From assembly GCA_036924085.1 (NCBI GenBank), contig JAVGWX010000018.1, forward strand, positions 19,188,464-19,252,463: DNA of 64,000 nt, written 5' to 3'. Numbering within the stretch: the stretch's first letter is position 1; the number at the start of each line of letters is the position of its first letter. The notes beneath the pieces are model-generated. The model was not told the DNA's origin. It saw nothing but the letters and a program-made list of their open reading frames with translations, and searched no databases. Source of the stretch: Ariolimax columbianus. Taxonomy: Eukaryota; Mollusca; Gastropoda; Stylommatophora; Arionidae. Shown here one piece after another: positions 57,300 through 64,000 of the stretch. The position numbers and the translations under genes are program-made.

Positions 57300-57665
57300 G
57301 CAATGCCTGTACAGAACAATGCCTGAACAGAGCAATGCCTATACAGAGCAATGTATGTACAGAACAATGTCTGAGCAATGCCTATACAGAGCAATGCCTG
57401 TACAGAGCGATGCCTGTACAGAGCAATGACATTGCAGAGCATTGCATGTACAGAGCAATGCCTGTACAGAGCAATGCCTGTACAGAGCAATGCCTGTACA
57501 GAACAATGCCTGTACAGAACAATGCCTGAGCAATGCCTGTACAGAACAATGCCTGTACAGTGCATGTACAGAGCAATGCCTGAGCAGTGCATGTACAGAG
57601 CAATGCCTGTACAGAACAATGCCGGTACAGAACAATGCCTGTACAGAGCAATGCCTGTACAGAAT
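57300..57665. repeat. 16-bp tandem array
   Basis: About 23 units of CAATGCCTGTACAGAG with some shortened units. As 16 is not a multiple of three, three units (48 bp) make a 16-residue pattern, and frames stay open on both strands. Interval 57666-57964 shows nothing else. Confidence 0.95.
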
Positions 57666-57964
57666 GTGAGCCGGTAAGTTGAACTGTACAATATGAGAGC
57701 GAAAGAAACAGAAGGTTGACAATTGAAGAATGTCCACCTTCCCTCGACCCTTCTTTGCCATTCGGTTCACCCCCTTTTCCCTAACCAAATAAAAATTATA
57801 TATAGGAGATACAATCAAACGATTATATGAAGGTTGCAATAAAAATGTACATTTTAATGTCAATGTTCCGTGGATAACGGTGCAAAGGAAGAATCTATGT
57901 TTACATGTTGATGTCCCAAGAAAGTTGGCTTCACAATTTATAAAGGTAGAATGTAAGCAGCTGA

Positions 57965-58120
57965 GATGATAAAAGTGGCGTGTCAAACGTCACAACTAGA
58001 CTACACGCTATATGTGGTCAGTGCTACACAATGCTGATATGTCATGAAGGCTAGTTGCGAGCAGTGGCGTGTAGTCAATGGACTAATAGAACTAATCTAG
58101 TTCCCAGACATTTTAGTTAA
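57965..58120 (+). repeat. dispersed repeat Y
   Basis: CACAACTAGACTACACGCTA, TATGTGG and TAGTTCCCAGACAT shared with 59830-59975. Confidence 0.6.
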
Positions 58121-59047
58121 GCTGTTTAGAGTGAAATTTCCTTGGGAAAGCATTAAATACAAATATTGAATAAACAGCATTAGTTTTCCTTACCGAGTGT
58201 CAATTTGCGTCACAATGCTCAACAATATTCCCTGCATTTGTGAACCTCCTACCCAAGCCCCTCACCACCCACACACCCTCAATTGCGGCACTCTGGCATC
58301 GGAAGCGCTCAAGTGTTATCGGCTGTCCTCGATATAGGACTAGATTAAGCCATACTAGTCCCTATGAGCAATAAAATGCACGCTAGCGCTTAGCTATAAT
58401 ATCATTTTCATTTGCTTTTTATAAGGGGTAGTGTTTTGCTTACTACGCTTATGCAATTGCTCCCTTTAATAAAAGATCTTGTGACGTGTTAAATTGGTCG
58501 AATGTCAATATAGTTGACAGTGTTTCAAAGAGTGAAATATAGAAGGGGACTCGAATTTGAAACCTGCTCCCTCACAACAAAGGTTGCCAGAGACAAGTTG
58601 CAAAGTAAGTAGGTCAGAGGCTGAATGTAGCGTTTGTGGCAATGCCATGTTCTCGATTTGCAGTATCGTTTGGAGCCCTCAGTTTTGAATAAAAACAGCC
58701 GGTAATAACGAAAGGCAGGTCAACACCAAATATTTATGTTAAAACAAACATGAATGACTAAACAATTCATTCCAAAACAGAGTATTATATTTCTTCAAAA
58801 TGATTAACTGTATGCAAATCAGGAAACAGATTTAGATGGTACTGTTGACATTGTGTGCTTTTCAAAACATATCAAGGAATGTGGAGCAAGTATAGGCTTT
58901 GTGATTTCAGTTATTTGCCCAACGAAAAGATTCCCTCACACTTATCCGCAATAACTAAATTAAAAACGTTCATGAAAAACAAAATAGATTTGTAAAAAAA
59001 TATAGAATATATTTGTAAGTAAATTCCACTTTTAAATATTGTGTATA
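58121..59047. other. no recognised feature
   Basis: AT-rich non-coding sequence; no motif, gene or repeat was recognised. Confidence 0.5.
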
Positions 59048-59155
59048 GGTTGAACTAAGCTGAACTGTGTAAACTTTGAACTGAGCTGAACTGTGTAAAC
59101 TTTGAACTGAGCTGAACTGTGTAAACTCTGAACTGAGCTGAACTGTGTAAACTGT
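59048..59155. repeat. 26-bp tandem array
   Basis: Four units of TTTGAACTGAGCTGAACTGT + GTAAAC; the unit resembles the AACTGAACTGAGCTGAA tail of a LINE family at 37.1 kb. Confidence 0.93.
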
Positions 59156-59245
59156 GATCGATAAAAGTGTCATTGGTAAGCTACATGTTGCACATACAAT
59201 GAAGACTATTCCTCTTTAGCCCAGTTATGAAAGGTGTCATCGAAA

Positions 59246-59488
59246 CTAGTCGCATTTGATAAAAGTCAGCTCAAGCCACTGGTTGCGAGAGTAATCCGCA
59301 ATAATTGAAAACATATTTGGCGATTGTCGTGAACAAAGATACATTGGTGTTTCCCATTCAGACAAACCAAGCGAATTATGGTATTTAGTCAGGACGTGGT
59401 GTCCATTGTATAAATGCCCTCGCGCGTGTTTGTGTGTTTGCTGTGTGTTTTTGCTGCCCTGAAGTAGGTCTATTGCTACCACGTCCAC
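59246..59488 (-). other. short open frame of unknown status
   Basis: Minus-strand open frame of 80 codons with no low-complexity bias (VDVVAIDLLQGSKNTQQTHK at the start, ending ADYSRNQWLELTFIKCD). I do not recognise it. There is no clear promoter, splice site or partner exon, and it lies in the large A-B intron of GEMIN5. It could be a transposon remnant or chance. Confidence 0.2.
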
Positions 59489-59556
59489 TCCGTCGATCGG
59501 CCCATGCTGCTTACGTAACCCTACCTAATTTGGACCGTTATTATATACCAGGGCAA

Positions 59557-59650
59557 GTTAGTAAATAGGTCACAGACTGATACGGGATAGCTGGAAATAG
59601 CAATCGATGGTTTCTAAAGCTGCCATTAGGTAGCAGAAACATCCAATTGA
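59557..59650 (+). repeat. dispersed repeat U, short copy
   Basis: CAGACTGATACGGGATAGCT and GGTTTCTAAAGCTGCCATTA. Confidence 0.6.
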
Positions 59651-59829
59651 TATGATTACTTTAGGCCAGTGATTCCCAAACATGTCAATGTATCGATCTG
59701 ACAGGGATTTATCAATTGTGGCAGTGATTTACCCTCTGCAGAAGGAACAATGGCCCAATTTATTCATGATTTTGCTTATTTGATCATTTTATTTTTGTTT
59801 CAAATTTGTTTCAAAGAACGCTGACTTCT

Positions 59830-59975
59830 TGGAAGCAGCTGAGTTGACTGAAGGTGATATGCCAAACATCATAACTAGGCTACACGTTATATGTGGCGCC
59901 AAAGCTAGTTGCAAGCAGCGGCGACACCTCAATAAACTAATAGGACAAAGCCAGTTCCCAGACCAAACAAAATCT
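59830..59975 (+). repeat. dispersed repeat Y
   Basis: Second copy: CATAACTAGGCTACACGTTA, AGCTAGTTGCAAGCAG, CAGTTCCCAGACCA. Confidence 0.6.
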
Positions 59976-59984
59976 GGGGATACC

Positions 59985-60050
59985 CAGTGGCTCGAGGTAA
60001 GGTGTTCGCCTCGGGTGCTGGAATATTCCTGGAGGACGTAAGTTAACGCC
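59985..60050 (+). mobile_element. SINE family 2, head only
   Basis: CCCAGTGGCTCGAGGTAAGG and TTCGCCTCGGGTGCTGG match the tRNA-like head; the body is absent. Confidence 0.55.
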
Positions 60051-60477
60051 ACAATATGCGACTGACCTGGTCTCGAAGGATCCTTCGTTAACCCACGTCC
60101 TGATTTAAACATCGTTATCTAGTTCTTCACTGTTGTCTTCGACACATTTTTGTCACTATACACTGCCTGCATTCTGCGAGGAATGTCAGATGGCCGACAT
60201 CCTTCAGATGTTAGAAACCGAATCACCGCTCGCTGATCAACTCTGGACGGATTCCGTATCACACCTGCCATGTTTTCAACGGTCTTCTAAAAAAACTATG
60301 ATTCAGAGGATAATGCAATTTTGCAAACTTGACGGTTGATATGTGCTGTTTACACCACAAGTGACGTCATCGTGCGCATCGTACGTATGTTCCCTTGTTG
60401 CAGTTAGGTCCGGTTTCCTTTGAACATGCCTCGAAAATATCCTTTCCATAAAGTCCTTTTTACTACCTCAAATACGC

Positions 60478-60685
60478 ACACCACTACATTGTTCTTTGGA
60501 TGTACATACAGTGAGCGCGTTCTTTTTTTCATCTGAGTTGCGCATGCACATGCTATACCTAGAGTCTGCTGCGTACAGTAATCTCAAAGTTGGATGCTGC
60601 TGTCACCTAATGACACATTTAGAAACTACAAACTATATTTTCCAGCTGTCCCATATCAGTTTGACATTTACTTACCGTTCTACTA
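60478..60685 (-). repeat. dispersed repeat U, inverted copy
   Basis: Reverse complement aligns with 20755-20950 over about 170 bp. Confidence 0.6.
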
Positions 60686-60744
60686 TGGCCTTTACTTAGA
60701 TTTGTTGAGTTGAAAGATTATAATTTTGATTTATGAGGTTGAGT

Positions 60745-61022
60745 GATTTAGTTTCTTTATAAAGTAAAGTAAAGTAGACAAAGCCGCAGACTGTGAGAAG
60801 TGGGGTGGCCAGTGCCCTTCCTTTCTGTTTTAACTTTCCCTAACTCATGCATCAGGTACCAATTTACAGCTGGGTTGACTGGAGAAGCGGTCCCCAAATA
60901 AAATCACGACCCGGTTTTTTTGTTTTAGTTTCCGGACCCCATTCGAACCGAGGCATACTGTTATCACAGAAAAAAAGCGAATTGCTCGCTATGATCTGAG
61001 CTATCGCGCTCCTCAATACTTT
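60745..61022 (-). mobile_element. tRNA-derived SINE, family 3
   Basis: Minus strand: tRNA-like head GCGATAGCTCAGATCATAGC and CGGTTCGAATGGGG, then a core CAGTCAACCCAGCTGTAAAT and TTGGTACCTGATGC, ending near GGCACTGGCCACCCCACTTC. The core also occurs at 54.4, 18.6 and 61.1 kb. Confidence 0.75.
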
Positions 61023-61034
61023 ATAGACTCCCCT

Positions 61035-61150
61035 ACATGTTAAAACAGATAACAATTTACAACAGGATAGGCTGGACAGTATTCAGATCAGAGATCAAAC
61101 TAGGGCTCTTTGCCGCAAGAGATACATAAGGTAATCGATCACCCAGTCTG
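61035..61150 (-). mobile_element. SINE family 3, truncated
   Basis: Minus strand: TGGGTGATCGATTACCTTAT head remnant, then GTCCAGCCTATCCTGTTGTA and AATTGTTATCTG core. Confidence 0.55.
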
Positions 61151-61424
61151 ACACTGAAAACAACGGTTAAATAGAAAATAACACATCGGTCTAAAGGAAT
61201 CGAAACTATCTAACTACTCAGAACACGACTAACGTGACGCGGAACAGTTCAAACTAATTACGTTAATCACTAACACATTTTGCTTAGATAATAAAGCAAT
61301 CACCATTCATATATTTAAACCGTAATCACTTGTCATTTAAACATTAATATAAAAGATCTTCCACGGCTTGGTGGCGAGAGATTCGGAGCAAACAAAGCCA
61401 CGGCAAAGCCAAGTCATTTACTTA

Positions 61425-61725
61425 CATAGCAGATTAATCCCCTATCATTTACTTAAATAACAGATTAATCCCCTATCATTTACTTAAATAGCAAAGTAGT
61501 AGCCTGTTTGTTAATTAATTAGCAAAGAGTAATCGCATGTTGGTTAATTAAATAGTAAAGTAATCGCTTGTTAGTTAATTCGATAAAATAATCGCATGTT
61601 AGTAAATTAAAAAACAAAGTAATCGCATGTTAATATATTTCAATTACAAAGTAATCGTATTTTAGTTAATTAAATAGCAAAATAAACAATTGTCAATTAC
61701 TTAAAAAGCTTAGTAATCACTTGTC
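61425..61725. repeat. about 31-bp diverged tandem array
   Basis: About nine units around AAAGTAATCGCATGTTAGTT + AATTAAATAGC. Confidence 0.88.
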
Positions 61726-61729
61726 TACT

Positions 61730-62640
61730 TCTTTCTTTTCGATTGCTGTCCTGCTTGTGTCTTTCAGCGTTAGGTTATACAGAGGTTTCTTAGCCGGACC
61801 CTAGTATGTGCTTCGTACACGGGGAGCTTTATTGCTTCGGTGATTTCTGCTATCCATCTTTTGCCCTTGATCGGCCCTTGGTTTTGTATCCATTGATCCA
61901 TTTATCCGTTTAGCATTGCTTTATGTGGAATATTATCTGGTGTTTGAAATGCCAAGTGGTCGAACCATTATTACCCAACAGAGTCACAACGCAGGCATTT
62001 CATCTCTGTTGTTACGGAGTTTTTTTGTACCTTTGCTTGTTAATGTCCAATCCTGCCACTGATATCACAATGACGGTAGAAATATCGTGTTGCATAGCTT
62101 TCATTTTGTATCAATTGCAACGTGTTTAAACACGTTGCAATTGATACAAAATGAAAGCTATGCCAACACGATTACTTTCTTACGTCATTGTTGATATCAG
62201 TGGCAGGCATTGGACATTAACAAGCAAAGGTACAAAAAAACTCCGTAACAACAGAGATGAAATTGCCTGCGTTTGTGACTCTGTTGGGTTAATAATTCGG
62301 TTCTTCGTCCAATTGGCATAACTTCGGTTTTCTGTATGTTGATTTTCATACTGTAATACCTACAGACATCGTACAGATTGTTGATATGTTCATGCAGTTG
62401 TTTTTCTAAGGTTGCTATTAGTGCTTGTTCATCATCAAAGAGAAGTTCATTTAAGTGATCCCTGTGGTTGTTACCCTTACTAATGTTTCCTTTTTTTTCA
62501 CATATTGCGTCTATATATGTGATACACAGTAGAGGAGACAGAACACAACTTTACCGCACATCGGATTTAATATGACATTTTTCTTAATATCTTGCGTTTG
62601 TTCTTACTGTATATTAGCTATAAAGATATACATACTTTTA
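61730..62640 (-). mobile_element. LINE RT fragment carrying a large palindrome
   Basis: Minus strand: C-LSPLLCITYIDAICE, LNELLFDDEQALIATLEKQL, MKINIQKTEVMPIGRR, then an inverted repeat, then DNIPHKAMLNG-like and WIAEITEAIKLPVYEAHTRV remnants of the LINE C terminus. Confidence 0.65.
61951..62318. repeat. spacer-free inverted repeat (palindrome)
   Basis: Two arms of about 180 bp meet at 62127/62128 (CGTGTTT|AAACACG) with no spacer. The inner 36 bp of each arm are perfectly complementary and the rest differs by a few substitutions and small indels. Located between two motifs of a LINE remnant. Confidence 0.9.
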
Positions 62641-62800
62641 TCTGTCTGTATGTCTGTCTATCTGCCTGCCTGCTTGTCTGTCTGTCGGTCTGTCTGTCTA
62701 TATATCTGTCGGTCTGTCTGTCGGTCTGTCTGTCTGTCTGTCTGCCTGTCTATCTGTCAGTCAGTCTGTTTGTCTGTCTGTCTATTTTCTATCTATCTTC
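62640..62800. repeat. (CTGT)n / (CTAT)n microsatellite
   Basis: Imperfect tetranucleotide tract; gives false Cys-Leu-Ser-Val frames. Confidence 0.95.
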
Positions 62801-62969
62801 AGTCCACGTATGTCGTTAGACGTCGTGGGGGAATATGTGAGGGTGCGACCTTCTTTGTTTCATAATTTTTGAGGCAGGTGAAAATCCACTGGTGACTTGC
62901 CAGGTCAATCCCATCATCTGTTAGTCCCTGGAATATCTGATTGCCTATTTTTGAGACTGGTGGAGGTGG

Positions 62970-63345
62970 AAGCGTAAATTAGAGCAAGGTAAACCCGCAG
63001 CCATTCATGCGTCATCTAAGCCGCTCCGCTAACCACATAACCAAGACCTGTTGTTATGGCCACACAGTCCCATTTGTTGCGACATATTCTCTGTGGGGCG
63101 AGAATCCCTAGAATAATTTGAGTAGACTTTAAACTTGAATTATGAATTTTGCCGAGCAGCGGCCGTAAGGCCTTTGCTTTTCAATTCCAATTGCAAGGTA
63201 TTTTTAACGTGCGCGCCACTGGACACGGGTGTCTGATCTCACTACTCAGAGATCACGTGAAATATTTACCGGATGATCCACGTAAAAAATTGAATCCACG
63301 ACCTCCAGCACCCGAGGCGAACACCTTACCTCGAGACCACTGCCC
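62970..63345 (-). mobile_element. tRNA-derived SINE, family 2
   Basis: Minus-strand head GTGGTCTCGAGGTAAGGTGT, then GTGTCCAGTGGCGCGCACG and CTTACGGCCGCTGCTCGGC. The copy begins at a C-homopolymer stretch. Confidence 0.75.
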
Positions 63346-63372
63346 CCCCCCCCCACCTCTCAACCCCCCCCC
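63341..63372. repeat. C-rich homopolymer tract
   Basis: Two C runs flanking the SINE head; a likely assembly-error spot. Confidence 0.8.
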
Positions 63373-63460
63373 CTACTTTTATATCACCTGTAATTTACTA
63401 AATTGGTAAAGCATTCACCACTCAATTACTTAGATAGCAGAGAAATAAGTTGTCACTTAC

Positions 63461-63608
63461 TGAAATAACTGATGCCTCCTCAAGAGATCAATCGCCTGGT
63501 GGACCTTGCTAGCCGCTAACAGGTACGTAACTGCCTTGTGGTACTGACCATCCTCCTCCAACTGATCGGCGTACTCACAGCTGACTAGCTCCCACAAGTC
63601 GTTGGACG
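63461..63608 (-). CDS. GEMIN5: GEMIN5 exon A (TPR-like region, start)
   Basis: First GEMIN5 exon in the window (148 bp), read from 63608 down to 63461. The acceptor is ...CTCCTCAG and the donor GTAAGT; the exon enters with one base owed by the previous exon and leaves in phase 2. Its product includes the motifs EYADQLEEDGQYHKAVTYLL and KVHQAIDLLRRHQLF, which match the helical repeats of the metazoan Gemin5 TPR-like domain (YADQL...YVKAASHLL...KVYEAVELL in the human protein as I recall it). Gemin5 recognises snRNA precursors through its N-terminal WD40 domain and delivers them to the SMN complex for Sm-core assembly; it also binds ribosomes. The TPR-like region drives dimerisation. The WD40 exons must lie beyond the window edge. 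Identity is by remembered family pattern, without a search. Confidence 0.88.
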
Positions 63609-63639
63609 CTGAGGAGATACATAATGTGGGTTTCGTAAG

Positions 63640-63895
63640 GGTTATATGGAGAAGCTTCGGGAGTAAACCCTGAGGACAAATCTGCATCTTGTGATATCTT
63701 CAGCCGTCTTGATAAAATCTTGCCACTGTCCAAAGGTAGCTCAGGACCAGAGAGTGAGGTTGACAAAAGACGCAGTTTCTTCCTTTAATTCAAATAACTG
63801 CAGAAGTCACCCATTTCAGCGGCCCCAACATGAGAAAAGACTTTCCAACGGCTGAACAAAGAGAGTGGTCTTCATAACATGTATTGGACGAACAT
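63640..63895 (-). repeat. dispersed repeat X, inverted copy
   Basis: Reverse complement relative of 44125-44400. The outermost bases read GATGTTCGTCC, resembling the unit of the 43-44 kb array. It lies just upstream of GEMIN5 exon A. Confidence 0.7.
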
Positions 63896-64000
63896 CATGG
63901 AGACACATCTGATTGAACAGGACATGCGTTCAAACGTCGGTTAAGCATTTGACCCTTTTTGTCACTTCCGGGGTTAAAATAAACACATTGCCTGTATTGT

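Noticed and set aside
59557..60685. A 1.1 kb DNA transposon with terminal inverted repeats of about 80 bp.
   Set aside because: The two ends are separate copies of repeat U; a third lone copy at 20.8 kb aligns with the right one well beyond the supposed terminus, and no transposase lies between.
62572..62865. Cys/Ser-rich ORF resembling a small secreted protein.
   Set aside because: It is a translation of a CTGT/CTAT microsatellite.

Overview
This is a eukaryotic, repeat-dense, AT-rich stretch with no bacterial-style operons, ribosomal RNA or convincing tRNA gene. The mix of CR1-like, RTE-like and RNase H-bearing non-LTR retrotransposons (LINEs), several tRNA-derived SINE families, and a GEMIN5 orthologue broken up by multi-kilobase introns suggests a lophotrochozoan animal, most likely a gastropod mollusc. 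That assignment is inference; no diagnostic species marker was seen.

One host gene could be supported. The minus strand carries the C-terminal half of GEMIN5, the RNA-binding subunit of the SMN complex. Nine exons run from 63608 down to about 22173: 63461-63608, 56607-56726, 53764-53971, 47859-48012, 41214-41416, 38159-38321, 33318-35128, 22514-22741 and a tentative last exon 22173-22253. All junctions have AG/GT borders and the reading phases agree throughout. The first exons give the TPR-like dimerisation region, the 1.8 kb exon carries a long Ser-rich insertion between two conserved helical blocks, and the next exon carries the conserved Ser-Leu-Pro helix near the C terminus. The N-terminal WD40 half must lie beyond position 64000.

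Nearly everything else is repeat. At 1-22 kb, downstream of GEMIN5, lie LINE fragments, SINEs and tandem arrays. At 22.7-33.3 kb is a 10.6 kb intron holding a nearly complete CR1 reverse-transcriptase region and a LINE interrupted by a SINE with a visible target-site duplication. At 35.6-36.8 kb, in an intron, is a decayed copy of a protein family known to me from arthropod and cnidarian genomes. At 38-47 kb are RNase H-bearing LINE fragments and an almost perfectly homogeneous array of 25 30-bp repeats. At 49-56 kb is the longest copy of a LINE family that ends in (GAA)n and whose seven copies all lie on the plus strand. At 57-64 kb are further arrays, SINEs and a spacer-free inverted repeat of about 370 bp.

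I found about twenty tandem arrays with units of 15-72 bp, several of them grown out of dispersed repeats. They generate long open frames that should not be taken for genes. No previously undescribed biological system is demonstrated. The best leads are the duplicated, phase-compatible GEMIN5 terminal exon, the non-autonomous element sharing the LINE (GAA)n terminus, the homogeneous 30-bp array and the large palindrome.
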